Source of the DNA: CAADGU01 sp964467705
Lineage (GTDB): Bacteria > Chloroflexota > Anaerolineae > Promineifilales > Promineifilaceae
Assembly (NCBI GenBank): GCA_964467705.1
Contig: CAYXUZ010000011.1
Span: forward strand, 1-64,000
Length of the DNA: 64,000 nt
Direction: 5' to 3'
Under the pieces are notes generated by a model. That model worked only from the letters and a program-made list of their open reading frames with translations. It was not told the DNA's origin and ran no database searches. A program made the translations under genes and the position numbers. Shown in pieces: positions 7,440-15,858 of this stretch. The number at the start of each line of letters is the position of its first letter. The first letter of the stretch is position 1.

Positions 7440-8543
7440 TCACACGATAAGCATGGCGTCGCCAAAAGAAAAAAAGCGATACCGTTCGGTTATGGCGGTG
7501 TTGTAGGCTTGCCGTGCCAGTTCTTGTCCGGCGAAAGCGGATACTAGCATGAGCAAACTTGATTGTGGCAGATGAAAGTTAGTGATCATCATATCTATTG
7601 CCCGGAAACGATAGCCAGGGTAAATGAAAAGGTCAGTTGCACCTTCAAAGGTCATCACCGGACGCCAGGGACAAAGATCGCCGGTTTCCCCAGAAATGTC
7701 CCTCTGGCTGATAGTTTGCAGGCTGTCGGTAATGCCGGCACTGCGGCAGGCGGCTGTTTCCAAAGTGCGCACGGCCGTTGTGCCCACGGCCACAACTTTC
7801 CCTCCTGCAAGTTTGGCGTCATTAATCCGCCGGGCTGTTTCTGGTGTCAGGCTGGCCCATTCACTATGGATGGTATGATCAGCTATGCGCCTGGCGTCAA
7901 CGGGTTTGAAGGTATCTAGTCCCACATGAAGTGTAACAGTCTCTAACAAAACACCTTGATTGCGTATAGCCAGTAAGAGGTCGCCAGTAAAATGCAAACC
8001 CGCTGTAGGTGCAGCAGCCGAACCCAGCGGCTGTGCGTAGACTGTCTGGTAACGAGTTGCATCGGTCAATGGATGGTGAATGTAAGGGGGCAGGGGAGTA
8101 TGTCCGATTTCATCTAAAATATCATCAATGGGCTGACTAAATGTTATTTCACGGCGTGGGCCATCAAATACGGCCGTCACCGTAGCCAAAACTTCTGTTT
8201 CTTTGCCATCATGCCCGGTAAGGCGCATGTTTGCGCCTTCACCCAGCCGCTTGCCACCGACTAATGCTTGCCAGCGTGTATCGTCCAGCCTGGAAAGCAG
8301 CAGTATCTCCACTTTTCCACCACTCTGCTTACGGCCGTATAACCGCGCTGGCATGACCCGGCTGTTATTCACTACCAGCACATCACCTGGCTGTAAATAA
8401 TCTTGAATATCGGCAAAACGCCGATGCTCGATACGGCCGTCAGTCCGATTGACTACCATCAAGCGACTGGCATCACGCTGCGGCAACGGCCGTTGCGCAA
8501 TCAATTCTGGTGGTAGTTCATAATCAAAATCATGAGTAAACAT
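7440..8543 (-). CDS. queA: S-adenosylmethionine:tRNA ribosyltransferase-isomerase
   Basis: QueA moves the ribosyl group of SAM to 7-aminomethyl-7-deazaguanine in tRNA, giving epoxyqueuosine at position 34 of GUN anticodons. The 367-residue length and ordered blocks match the family: FDYELPPELIAQRPLPQRDASRL at the N-terminus, DVLVVNNSRVMPARL, the YQTVYAQPLGSAAAPTAGLHF segment, HVGLDTFKPV, VVAVGTTAVRTLE, and the C-terminal ITNFHLPQSSLLMLVSAFAG. No other queuosine gene is in the window. A TATAAT at 8562-8567 with GCTGAC 17 bp further up may be its promoter, giving a leader of only about ten bases without a ribosome site. It probably heads an operon with the PrsW-like gene. Confidence 0.97.
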   Translation of the reverse strand: MFTHDFDYELPPELIAQRPLPQRDASRLMVVNRTDGRIEHRRFADIQDYLQPGDVLVVNNSRVMPARLYGRKQSGGKVEILLLSRLDDTRWQALVGGKRLGEGANMRLTGHDGKETEVLATVTAVFDGPRREITFSQPIDDILDEIGHTPLPPYIHHPLTDATRYQTVYAQPLGSAAAPTAGLHFTGDLLLAIRNQGVLLETVTLHVGLDTFKPVDARRIADHTIHSEWASLTPETARRINDAKLAGGKVVAVGTTAVRTLETAACRSAGITDSLQTISQRDISGETGDLCPWRPVMTFEGATDLFIYPGYRFRAIDMMITNFHLPQSSLLMLVSAFAGQELARQAYNTAITERYRFFSFGDAMLIV

Positions 8544-8591
8544 TTTCTTGCCCGTGTTCTGATTATAGCATTATCAGCAAGCTGGTCAGCG

Positions 8592-9608
8592 TCACTTCCT
8601 GGTTGGCGCCAGTTCGATCTGGATGAAGTCGCCAGCCGTCACCTGCAAGCTACGCATCGGCTCCAGGTACCGTTCGGTCGTAGTGATACTGGCGTGGCCC
8701 AGCATCTGCTGGATTTGCCGCAAGTCAGCGCCACCCCTCAACGCCAATGCCGCTGCTGTTCGACGTAGATCGTGGGCCGCCAATGCGGCTTCACCTTGTT
8801 GGTTCACAAACCCGGCGGCCAAGACATGCTCAGCCACAATGTTGTAGATGGCCTGGGGCGTCAGATAACCATCGGTCTGATAACCACCTTTGGTGCGCAC
8901 CTGTCCAGCCAGATTTCCATCTTTATTTAGGGCGCGAAAGACACGGCCGTGTCTCACCCCCGACGCCTGCGCCCAGCTATCCAATGCCACTTTCACCCAG
9001 GGTGGAATGCCCACTGAACGCACCCGGCTACCCTTGCCCACCAGGTCAATGATGGCCCACCGGCCGTCACGCTGTTGCACCATTGGCCATGACAGCGAGG
9101 CAACCTCTGCCCGCCGCAGGCCAGTGCCAAGCATCACCGCCAGAACTGCCTGGTCGCGGACCGCTTTCAACGCCGGAATTTCCTCCCGTTGCCAGCGATA
9201 AACTGGCGTATTGATCAGTTTCTCTGCTTCTTCTTTCGTCAGCCAGTTGCCGGCGCGCACCCCTTCCTGCCTCACGCCTTTGACACGCTCCACACCATAA
9301 GCCAGGGTGGGAGCTACCAGGCCATTGTCAGCAGCCTCGGCCGCGAGCTTTCGTATAGCTGATAATGCCTGATTGATGCTGCTGCGACTTTTGCCCACGT
9401 TCAACATCTCTTCGCGGTAGGCATTGATGGTCGCTTTGCTGAAACCAGGACGGCCGTTGCTATCATACCACTCCAGAAAATCGAGTAGCGCGCGGCTGTA
9501 AGCTCGCTTACTGTGCGGACTGTCCACACTTTGCGTCACCAGGTCAATGATGGCGTACCAATCATCTTGGGGAATGAGAACCATACTTTGTGTATCCACG
9601 AGAGCCAT
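8592..9608 (-). CDS. Tyrosine recombinase (Xer/integrase family)
   Basis: This is a 338-residue site-specific recombinase. The N-terminal SAM-like core-binding domain (about residues 15-110, HSKRAYSRALLDFLEWY) is followed by the catalytic domain with Arg in GLRRAEVASL (about residue 165), Lys in VGKGSRVRSV, H-x-x-R in AHDLRRTAA (about 284), His in LGHASITTTERY and the nucleophile Tyr in that segment. It is not flanked by phage genes or clear attachment sites. A near-consensus promoter (TTGACA, 17 bp, TAATAT) overlaps the ATG at 9608, so the real start is probably GTG 9599 or ATG 9584. It may be a chromosome-dimer recombinase or a stranded integrase; the sequence does not decide. Confidence 0.93.
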   Translation of the reverse strand: MALVDTQSMVLIPQDDWYAIIDLVTQSVDSPHSKRAYSRALLDFLEWYDSNGRPGFSKATINAYREEMLNVGKSRSSINQALSAIRKLAAEAADNGLVAPTLAYGVERVKGVRQEGVRAGNWLTKEEAEKLINTPVYRWQREEIPALKAVRDQAVLAVMLGTGLRRAEVASLSWPMVQQRDGRWAIIDLVGKGSRVRSVGIPPWVKVALDSWAQASGVRHGRVFRALNKDGNLAGQVRTKGGYQTDGYLTPQAIYNIVAEHVLAAGFVNQQGEAALAAHDLRRTAAALALRGGADLRQIQQMLGHASITTTERYLEPMRSLQVTAGDFIQIELAPTRK

Positions 9609-9635
9609 ATTATGTTAATTTAAACTCTTTGTCAA
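9607..9635 (-). promoter_or_regulatory. Near-consensus sigma70-type promoter overlapping the recombinase 5' end
   Basis: On the minus strand TTGACA (9630-9635), a 17-bp spacer and TAATAT (9607-9612) form one of the best promoter matches in the window. Its -10 box shares two bases with the first ATG, so transcription should begin near 9600. Confidence 0.7.
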
Positions 9636-9705
9636 TAGCTTTTGTTAAGGATTATTATCATAAGCTATATGTGCGCGATTAGTGTAATTGAGGCACAATG
9701 GTGAA

Positions 9706-10482
9706 ATGGTAGATGGGGAACAATCAACACCCGCCGGATGGGAAACCTGGCTGGAGGGAATCATTTCGGTCACGGCGGCTGTAGCCTCAAGCAGTCGGCC
9801 TGTTCATGCTGTGTACATTCGGCAAGATGCCCGGCAGCGGCACGACCGTAAGCTGGCGCTGCTGGTAGACACGGCCGTCGCCGCCGAAGTTCCGGTGCAG
9901 TGGGTAGACGAGGCTTTCATTAGCCAACATGCCAGCGGTGCTAGCCACGGCGGCGTTCTGGCACGTGTCGGGCCGCGCCGATTTGTCCGTTGTGATGATT
10001 TATTGGCAGGTACGGCCGTGCCTTTTGTGGCTATGCTGGACGGCATCGAAGACCCGTTTAACTTTGGTCAGGCGGTGCGGGCACTTCATGCTGCCGGGGC
10101 GAATGGGCTGGTGCTGCGGCCACGAAACTGGCTGTCGGCGGCAGGCACAGTAGCGCGGGCCTCAGCGGGGGCGTCGGAATGGCTACCGACGGCCGTGGCC
10201 GAAACGGCCGAAGAAGCCGCCACCTTTTTTCGTCAGCAGGGGCTAACTATCGCCTGTGCCAGCCATAATGAGGCGGCCTCTATCTATGAAGCGGATTTGA
10301 CACGGCCGTTATTCTTGCTCATCGGTGGTGAAAAACGGGGCATTACCCGCTCTTTTTTGCGCCAGGCTGACTTGCGTTTGCAGATACCATACGGCCGTGA
10401 CAACTTTCAACAATCGTTAGGTACAGCGGCGGCAACGGCCGTGATCAGCTTTGAAATTATGAGGCAGAGGAAACGTGTTTAA
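9706..10482 (+). CDS. SpoU/TrmH-family RNA 2'-O-methyltransferase
   Basis: This 258-residue protein has the SPOUT knot motifs in order: motif 1, LDGIEDPFNFGQAVRALHAAGA (about residues 107-128), whose Asn binds the target ribose; motif 2, LFLLIGGEKRGITRSFL (about 204-220); and motif 3, LQIPYGRDNFQQSLGTAAA (about 225-243). Motif 3 is atypical: most family members have IPM near its start where this has IPYGRDNFQQ. An N-terminal substrate-binding region (residues 1-95) is divergent. Target RNA (tRNA Gm18 or 23S rRNA) is not deducible. ATG 9706 is used; GAGG lies 12 nt upstream. No operon partner is evident upstream; the SGNH gene follows closely. Confidence 0.9.
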   Translation: MVDGEQSTPAGWETWLEGIISVTAAVASSSRPVHAVYIRQDARQRHDRKLALLVDTAVAAEVPVQWVDEAFISQHASGASHGGVLARVGPRRFVRCDDLLAGTAVPFVAMLDGIEDPFNFGQAVRALHAAGANGLVLRPRNWLSAAGTVARASAGASEWLPTAVAETAEEAATFFRQQGLTIACASHNEAASIYEADLTRPLFLLIGGEKRGITRSFLRQADLRLQIPYGRDNFQQSLGTAAATAVISFEIMRQRKRV

Positions 10483-10488
10483 GAATTC

Positions 10489-11847
10489 ATGTACTCAGGT
10501 GTTGAAGTACACACACCTAAACACATGAACACTCAAACACTTAAACACATGAACAAACCCGAAAAGCATCCCCGCCTGATACGCCTGCTCAATATCCTGA
10601 TTCCGCTCATGCTTTCCATTCTGGCAGTTTTTGTGACATTGGAAATAGCCTTTCACCTCTTCTACCAGCTCATCCCCCTTGAGGTGTGCGCCGCCGACCC
10701 CATCATCGGCACATATTACTGCCAACCCTACTTCGAATACGACAAACCCATCCGCTACGGCTACAAATACATACCCGGCTTCCGGTTGGAAGGCATATGG
10801 GACCCGGCTAATCCTTTCCTGGCCAATAGCGAAAACAGCACCGCGCCTACCCCTCGTGATGATGCCTTTCCCTACCTGTTTGAAACAGACGACATGGGTT
10901 TCCCCAATAAACCCGGCCCCTGGCAAGACTCCTATGATATTGTGATTGCCGGCGACTCTTTCACTATTCGCACTGCGCCACAAACCTGGATGGAACTCTT
11001 GGCCGAACAAACCGACACTGACATTCTAACGTTGGGCGCGCCCAGTTGGAGCACACTCAACGAGGTTGAAGCCACTAAACAATTTGGCCTGGACAAAAAC
11101 CCGGAGTGGGTACTGCTCATGTTTTTTGAGGGGAACGATCTGGTCAATACCGGTCAATATCTGGAACGGCGCGATAGTGGCCTGGACTGGCGTGAATTTG
11201 ATATGCAAGGGGTGTCGTTGCGCCGCCGCCTGATAACACCTCACTTTTTTGGTTATCTTTGGGGCAAGTTATTCCCACATGAGGCAGCCGAACCAGCAAA
11301 ATATCGCTACCCTGTGGCAGCCAGTACCGAAGTTGGGGAGATTGAAACGGTGTTTAAGGAGGTACATTTGTTGCCGCTTAGCGCCGATTATGACACCCTG
11401 GCTCATTCAGACGAATTCGCAGCGATGAAAGAGGGATTATTGGAACTTCAGGCATTAACCGCCGCACAAGGAGCGCGGCTGCTGGTGGTCTATATTCCCA
11501 GCAAAGAACATGTGTTGTGGTCGCGGGTGTGGGACGAGGCTGATGTGAATAATGTGTTGGAGCGCACGGTCACAGCACGGTTGAGCGAGGGGGATCACGG
11601 CCGTCTGCTCTTCGACCCCGTTTACCTGAGTTATGACCAATTCACGGAAAACCAGCGCTCTCAAGAGCAGTTGCTTACCGATTTTACGGCCGAAGCTGGC
11701 ATTGATTTCCTCAACCTTACCCCCATTTTCTGGCAGAAAAGTATTGAAGCAGGTGAACTATACCATTTCGCCGACCCTCACTGGAACCAGGCCGGTAATC
11801 AACTTGCAGCCGATGCCATCGCGGCTTATCTGGAAGAGGCCAGATAG
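10489..11847 (+). CDS. Membrane-anchored SGNH/GDSL hydrolase
   Basis: This protein of up to 452 residues has an N-terminal membrane segment (ILIPLMLSILAVFVTLEIAFHLFY, about residues 35-60) followed by an extracytoplasmic SGNH domain. Block I is VIAGDSFTIR with the nucleophile Ser, a central WVLLMFFEGNDLVN gives the block III G-N-D, and FADPHWNQAGNQLAADAI near the C-terminus is block V with Asp and His. This layout resembles AlgX/AlgJ-like acetyltransferases and surface esterases acting on polysaccharide. The first 20 codons are built from the words ACACATGAAC and AAACAC, so the true start may be ATG 10549 (432 residues). No ribosome site supports either start. It lies 6 nt after the RNA methyltransferase gene. 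Confidence 0.85.
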   Translation: MYSGVEVHTPKHMNTQTLKHMNKPEKHPRLIRLLNILIPLMLSILAVFVTLEIAFHLFYQLIPLEVCAADPIIGTYYCQPYFEYDKPIRYGYKYIPGFRLEGIWDPANPFLANSENSTAPTPRDDAFPYLFETDDMGFPNKPGPWQDSYDIVIAGDSFTIRTAPQTWMELLAEQTDTDILTLGAPSWSTLNEVEATKQFGLDKNPEWVLLMFFEGNDLVNTGQYLERRDSGLDWREFDMQGVSLRRRLITPHFFGYLWGKLFPHEAAEPAKYRYPVAASTEVGEIETVFKEVHLLPLSADYDTLAHSDEFAAMKEGLLELQALTAAQGARLLVVYIPSKEHVLWSRVWDEADVNNVLERTVTARLSEGDHGRLLFDPVYLSYDQFTENQRSQEQLLTDFTAEAGIDFLNLTPIFWQKSIEAGELYHFADPHWNQAGNQLAADAIAAYLEEAR

Positions 11848-11852
11848 ACATT

Positions 11853-13091
11853 TTACGGCACGCCACACGGCCGTGCCCACCCCGCCAATAGCCAACAAGC
11901 CATATCCTGCGCCAGCCATGCCTGCGCATCCACCCACACCCCGTTCACCAACAAATCCCAATGCAGATGATTGCCGGTAGAAAGACCGGTAGTGCCCACT
12001 GCGCCGATCACCTGCCCCGGCTGCACCTGCTCACCCGGCGCGGCCAAAACTTCAGACATATGGTAAAAGCCGGTATAAATCCCCAACCCATGATCAATGA
12101 TGACCGTCCCGCCACGTACATACAGCGGTTCGGCCACAACCACCGTGCCCGCAGCCGGCGCAAACACGGCCGTACCCCCATACGCCGAAAAATCTACCCC
12201 CTCATGGTAGCTGCTGAACGGCCCACCATTGTACGAACGGCGCGCCCCAAACGGCGACGAAATTTCCAGGTAATCACTGATGGGTAGCTGGAACGAGGCA
12301 TCCCATTGCGGTTCAGGACTGTTTTGTTCCCAGATGGCAAACAGGCGCTCCCGCTCCTGGCGAATGGACTCCTGGTCAATTTCGGCCGCCGTACCCGTCA
12401 GGGTGATGGATTGGTATTCCCACAAATCCGGGTCTTCAAACTGCCAGGGCTGTGACCAGAGCGGCCCCTGCCCCACCTGGATGGTCAGTTCCGGTTGGCG
12501 ACGGCCGTAAAAAGCCCCCGTGCCCGTCAATGCCAGCCAACGGCCGTCGGCCGTAAAACTATCCATCGCCGCTCCACCCAACGCCGCCAGCACCGGCTCA
12601 TCGCCAGCAACTGCCCCGCGCAGCCCCAACGCCTGCCCCGGCTGCGCCACCTGTTGTGACAATTCCAACCCGGTCAGGCCCACCGGCCATTCCCGCGGCG
12701 GCGTCTGCCCGCCGGGGGCAAAAAGCGGCGCATACAACAAGGGGCGATAAGGTGATTCCAGCCCATTTTGCAGCGCCAGTTGCCAGGGGGATTGGTTGTG
12801 GGACACGGCCGTTGCCAGCACATTCCCATACGGCCGTGTCAACACCCCCATCCGTTCCCCGCCAGAACCGGGAATGGTGACGGCCGTGCCAATCACCGGC
12901 TGCCGCTGCCGGTTCAACTGCGGATTCACCGCCTGCAAATCGGCCACCGACACGCCGTACCGATACGCCAATGCCCGCCAGGTATCCCCCACATTCACGG
13001 TATGAGTCACATTATTTTCCTGAGCAGCTAACGGCCGTGTTCCCCACGCCACACACCAAACTATCAAACAAACATAGGCCCATCTTTTCAT
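11853..13091 (-). CDS. Secreted LysM / M23-family metallopeptidase
   Basis: This 412-residue exported protein has a signal peptide (MKRWAYVCLIVWCVAWGTRPLAAQ) and a LysM peptidoglycan-binding domain from about residue 29 (VNVGDTWRALAYRYGVSVADL). A middle region of about 200 residues contains WG-type beta strands. The C-terminal LytM/M23 domain has SSYHEGVDFSAYGGT and HLHWDLLVNG at the metal site, so the H-x4-D and H-x-H residues of a zinc endopeptidase are present. It probably trims cell-wall cross-links, though wall chemistry in Chloroflexota is debated. An AAGGAT site lies about 12 nt before ATG 13091; a longer start at 13154 would put non-signal residues before the leader. Confidence 0.93.
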   Translation of the reverse strand: MKRWAYVCLIVWCVAWGTRPLAAQENNVTHTVNVGDTWRALAYRYGVSVADLQAVNPQLNRQRQPVIGTAVTIPGSGGERMGVLTRPYGNVLATAVSHNQSPWQLALQNGLESPYRPLLYAPLFAPGGQTPPREWPVGLTGLELSQQVAQPGQALGLRGAVAGDEPVLAALGGAAMDSFTADGRWLALTGTGAFYGRRQPELTIQVGQGPLWSQPWQFEDPDLWEYQSITLTGTAAEIDQESIRQERERLFAIWEQNSPEPQWDASFQLPISDYLEISSPFGARRSYNGGPFSSYHEGVDFSAYGGTAVFAPAAGTVVVAEPLYVRGGTVIIDHGLGIYTGFYHMSEVLAAPGEQVQPGQVIGAVGTTGLSTGNHLHWDLLVNGVWVDAQAWLAQDMACWLLAGWARPCGVP

Positions 13092-13182
13092 GCCGGGAAT
13101 GTATCCTTTTCGTCTGCCTTGCACAAACGCATAGCCCGTTATAGTATCCACCACCCATGCTATTCTCAGTAGTTCAAAATGG

Positions 13183-13238
13183 GCGGAGTGGGCATCCTCA
13201 GATGCCCACCGGTGGGCATCTGAGGATGCCCACTCCGC
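13183..13238. repeat. Perfect 56-bp palindrome in a divergent promoter region
   Basis: Each 28-bp arm is the exact reverse complement of the other, with no loop, centred between 13210 and 13211 (CCACC/GGTGG). Words such as GTGGGCATC repeat within each arm. It sits between the diverging M23 peptidase and SDR genes, so it is not a simple gene-end terminator. A cruciform or paired regulatory site is possible. Confidence 0.9.
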
Positions 13239-13315
13239 TTTGATCTACACATTCTTGATTTCTTTTCTTTGCACCCTTTGCAACTTTGCACCTTTGCGTC
13301 AAAAAAGGAGTTCCC

Positions 13316-14089
13316 ATGAACCAATTTGATCTCACCGGAAAAGTAGCCCTCATCACCGGAGCCTCACGCGGCATTGGGCAGGCGATTGCCGAAGCGTATG
13401 CCGCCGCCGGGGCCAGCGTTGTCCTCGCCAGCCGCAAACAAAGCGGTGTAGACGAAGTGGCCACCCTGATCAACAGCCAGGGTGGCAAGGCATTGGCATT
13501 GGCGGCCCATACGGGGGAGCAAACGGCCGTAGACGCCCTCATCCAGCAAGCCGTCAACACGTTCGGTGGCATTGACATTCTCGTCAACAACGCCGCCACC
13601 AACCCCCACTTTGGCCCGATTATGACCGCCGAAGAGAGCCATTGGGACAAAATTCTGGATGTGAACGTGAAAGGGTACTTCCGCGTCGCCAAAGCGTGTG
13701 CGCCCATCATGCAGCAGCGCGGCGGCGGCAAGATCATCAATATGGCTTCAATCGCCGGTAAAAAGCCGCAGCCCGGCATGGGAATCTACTGCGTCAGCAA
13801 AGCGGCCGTACTCATGCTCACCGAGGTCTTGGCCGTGGAACTGGCAAACGCCAACATTCAGGTGAACGCCATCGCCCCCGGTTTCATCAAGACCCGCTTC
13901 AGCCAGGCCATTTGGGGCAACGAACAAATCAACAGCATGGTCATGAAGACCATCCCCCAGGGACGTATGGCCGAACCGGAAGAATTAACCGGCATCGCCC
14001 TCTACCTGGCCTCGCCCGCTTCCAACTTCACCACCGGCAGCACCTTCCTGATTGACGGCGGGCAGTTTATTAGCAGCGGCATTGGCTAG
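13316..14089 (+). CDS. SDR-family oxidoreductase
   Basis: This 257-residue short-chain dehydrogenase has the Rossmann cofactor motif TGASRGIG (residues 14-21), NNAATN at about 93, the catalytic Ser in MASIAGKKPQPG, Y-x3-K in YCVSKAAVLM (about residues 159-168), and the C-terminal F-L-I-D-G-G-Q-F strand. The VVLASRKQSG segment after beta-2, with Arg, fits NADP use. Family members of this kind are annotated as 3-oxoacyl reductases or sugar dehydrogenases; the substrate is unknown. ATG 13316 is preceded by AAGGAG. A repeat of the word TTTGCACC lies in the leader just upstream. Confidence 0.93.
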   Translation: MNQFDLTGKVALITGASRGIGQAIAEAYAAAGASVVLASRKQSGVDEVATLINSQGGKALALAAHTGEQTAVDALIQQAVNTFGGIDILVNNAATNPHFGPIMTAEESHWDKILDVNVKGYFRVAKACAPIMQQRGGGKIINMASIAGKKPQPGMGIYCVSKAAVLMLTEVLAVELANANIQVNAIAPGFIKTRFSQAIWGNEQINSMVMKTIPQGRMAEPEELTGIALYLASPASNFTTGSTFLIDGGQFISSGIG

Positions 14090-14092
14090 GAG

Positions 14093-14168
14093 CATGACAA
14101 GGTGACAGGATGAAGGGGTGACAAGGTGACAAAAACATCACCCCGGCACCGTGTCACCATGTCACCTT
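14093..14168. repeat. Hairpin word element (GGTGAC/GTCACC) after the SDR gene
   Basis: Direct and inverted copies of GGTGACA and TGTCACC fill the spacer immediately after the SDR stop and can fold into an imperfect stem. Confidence 0.6.
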
Positions 14169-14184
14169 ATCAATTACAGCAATC

Positions 14185-15030
14185 ATGACAGACCACAAAT
14201 TTATTGCGATTGAAGGCGTCATCGGCGTGGGCAAAACGACACTGGCGCGGCTGCTGCCGCCCTATTTCCCCAACGCTTCCGTTTTGCTGGAAGTGTTCGA
14301 AGAGAACCCATTTCTAGCCGACTTTTACCAAAACCGGGCGCAATATGCGTTTCAGACTCAAATCTTCTTCTTGCTCAGCCGTTATCACCAACAGCATGAA
14401 GCCGTGCCGACTGCTTTGCAGCAAGGCTATCTGGTTTCAGATTACACCTTTGCCAAAGACGAGCTATTTGCCTGGCTGAATTTGAAGGATGATGAACTGG
14501 CGATGTACGGCCGTGTCCATGCCGCCCTCGGTGACAAAATCCCCAAACCCGACCTCATCGTCTACCTGCAAGCCGACCATGAAGTTGTGATGCGCCGCAT
14601 TGCCCAACGCGACCGCCCCTACGAACGGGACATGGACCCGGAATACATACGCCAATTGGCCGCCGCCTATGAAGCCTGGCTGAGTAATTTGCAGGACACG
14701 GCCGTGCTCATCTTGCCCGTCAACGACCTCGACTTCCTCTCCCAACCAGACGATGTGGCCTACGCTGCCGCCCAGATCAAGGAGGTGTTGGACAAACAAA
14801 CACCCACCCACATTCTCCCCGAAACCACCTGGACGCTGCCGGTGGACGGCCGTCTACCCACCCTCCAGAACTTCCACCGCCAACTGGACGCCGCGCCGCC
14901 ACCTGACGCGCAAGGAAACCGCGCCGCCCTGCGCCACGAACTGGCTGACCTTCTCATCCATCTGCTGAAACTGGCTAACGCCACCGGCATTGACCTGGAG
15001 CAGGCTTATCTGGAAAGGGTGAAGACGTAA
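14185..15030 (+). CDS. Deoxynucleoside kinase with a C-terminal MazG-like remnant
   Basis: Residues 1-205 form a deoxynucleoside kinase of the dCK/dGK type: P-loop IEGVIGVGKTT (residues 9-19), the FEEN substrate-binding Glu (about 39), the DYTFAKD segment (DRS-like), R-I-A-Q-R-D-R-P-Y-E-R lid region (about 139), and a C-terminal Rossmann strand. These enzymes salvage deoxynucleosides to dNMPs. Residues 225-281 end in LRHELADLLIHLLKLANATGIDLEQAYLERV, which resembles the second half of a MazG-like/dCTP pyrophosphohydrolase (E-x2-D-x-L). The first MazG metal motif (E-x2-E) is not visible, so this half is probably structural or degenerate. A kinase fused to a nucleotide pyrophosphatase remnant is unusual. 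The stop codon lies inside a CGTAATCCG element. Confidence 0.88.
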   Translation: MTDHKFIAIEGVIGVGKTTLARLLPPYFPNASVLLEVFEENPFLADFYQNRAQYAFQTQIFFLLSRYHQQHEAVPTALQQGYLVSDYTFAKDELFAWLNLKDDELAMYGRVHAALGDKIPKPDLIVYLQADHEVVMRRIAQRDRPYERDMDPEYIRQLAAAYEAWLSNLQDTAVLILPVNDLDFLSQPDDVAYAAAQIKEVLDKQTPTHILPETTWTLPVDGRLPTLQNFHRQLDAAPPPDAQGNRAALRHELADLLIHLLKLANATGIDLEQAYLERVKT

Positions 15031-15088
15031 TCCGCGACCAGTAATCGTCGGAATACGGATTGCGGTTTACGGGTCACGAATTACGCTT
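15025..15088. repeat. CGTAATCCG-family intergenic element
   Basis: Words of the type CGTAATCCG, CGGATTGCGG and CACGAATTACG fill the spacer after the deoxynucleoside kinase, and its TAA stop (15028-15030) is part of the first word. The same word family occurs at 32476-32522, 33500-33572 and 36430-36494. Confidence 0.7.
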
Positions 15089-15124
15089 TATACTGCCTAC
15101 TATCAATTGCGGAGAATAAACAGA

Positions 15125-15715
15125 ATGGCAGAGACAATGATTTTCCCCACCGAAGAAGTCGTGGGGCCAAAACAAGGTCACTGGACATATGACGATTACC
15201 TCAAGTTGCCGGATGACGGCCGTCGGTATGAGATCATCGAAGGAGTATTATACGTGACCAACGCCCCCGGACTTGACCACCAATTTACCGTCTTTGAAAT
15301 CGCCCGGCAGATGGGCAACTTTGTCATCGAACATAAATTAGGCTACGTCATTACCGCCCCTTTTGAAGTTCACCTAGCCGAATATTCTCGCCCTGTTCAG
15401 TCTGACGTCCTCTTCATTCGTGCTGAACGTTGGCCTAAGTCCGGCGCTAAATTTTTCACGGGCGCGCCTGATCTCATCGTGGAAGTTCTCTCCGACAGCA
15501 CCGGTCGCACCGATCAATCGGTTAAATTCACTGCCTATGAACAAGCCGGTGTGCCTGAGTATTGGATCGCCAATCCCAAAACCCGTTCCGTTCAGGTCTT
15601 CACCCTATCCGGTCAGGAATACGCCCTGGTCAATCAGTTCATCGGTGAAGAAATCATCCAATCCCACATTTTTCCCGGCCTGCAAATCACCACCCACACG
15701 CTATTCAATCAATAA
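15125..15715 (+). CDS. Uma2-family endonuclease-fold protein (DUF820)
   Basis: This 196-residue protein belongs to the Uma2 family of PD-(D/E)xK restriction-like folds. It has the W-T-Y-D-D-Y-L-K-L-P-D-D-G-R-R-Y-E-I-I-E-G start, the VQSDVLFI strand (Asp of the core), PDLIVEVLSDST (Asp and E-x-L-S) with a following D-Q-S-V-K-F-T-A-Y-E-Q, and PEYWIANP near the end. The Asp-Glu-Lys triad appears complete. Members are abundant in cyanobacteria and Chloroflexota and their role is not established; nuclease activity is presumed. ATG 15125 has GGAG 10 nt upstream. A perfect hairpin begins at the base after its stop codon. Confidence 0.92.
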   Translation: MAETMIFPTEEVVGPKQGHWTYDDYLKLPDDGRRYEIIEGVLYVTNAPGLDHQFTVFEIARQMGNFVIEHKLGYVITAPFEVHLAEYSRPVQSDVLFIRAERWPKSGAKFFTGAPDLIVEVLSDSTGRTDQSVKFTAYEQAGVPEYWIANPKTRSVQVFTLSGQEYALVNQFIGEEIIQSHIFPGLQITTHTLFNQ

Positions 15716-15756
15716 CCAGGAATTGGTTCAATCTTGGAGATTGAACCAATTCCTGG
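15716..15756 (+). terminator. Perfect 18-bp stem-loop directly after the Uma2 stop
   Basis: The arms 15716-15733 and 15739-15756 are exact reverse complements around a 5-nt loop (TTGGA). The stem starts the base after TAA. There is no U-run, so it may stabilise the mRNA 3' end or act as a repeat rather than an intrinsic terminator. Confidence 0.65.
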
Positions 15757-15858
15757 CCGATTCCAGTACCGAAGTCCGGTTTAGCCCACCTCCATCGTCT
15801 GTTACCATCTGCTCCGTGTAGAAGAAGTCTGGCAACTCGCCATACAAAGGAGCAGAAC

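Noticed and set aside
8592..9608. Integrase as the edge of a prophage or island
   Set aside because: No phage structural genes, no tRNA target and no flanking direct repeat are visible; neighbours are ordinary genes carrying the octamer.
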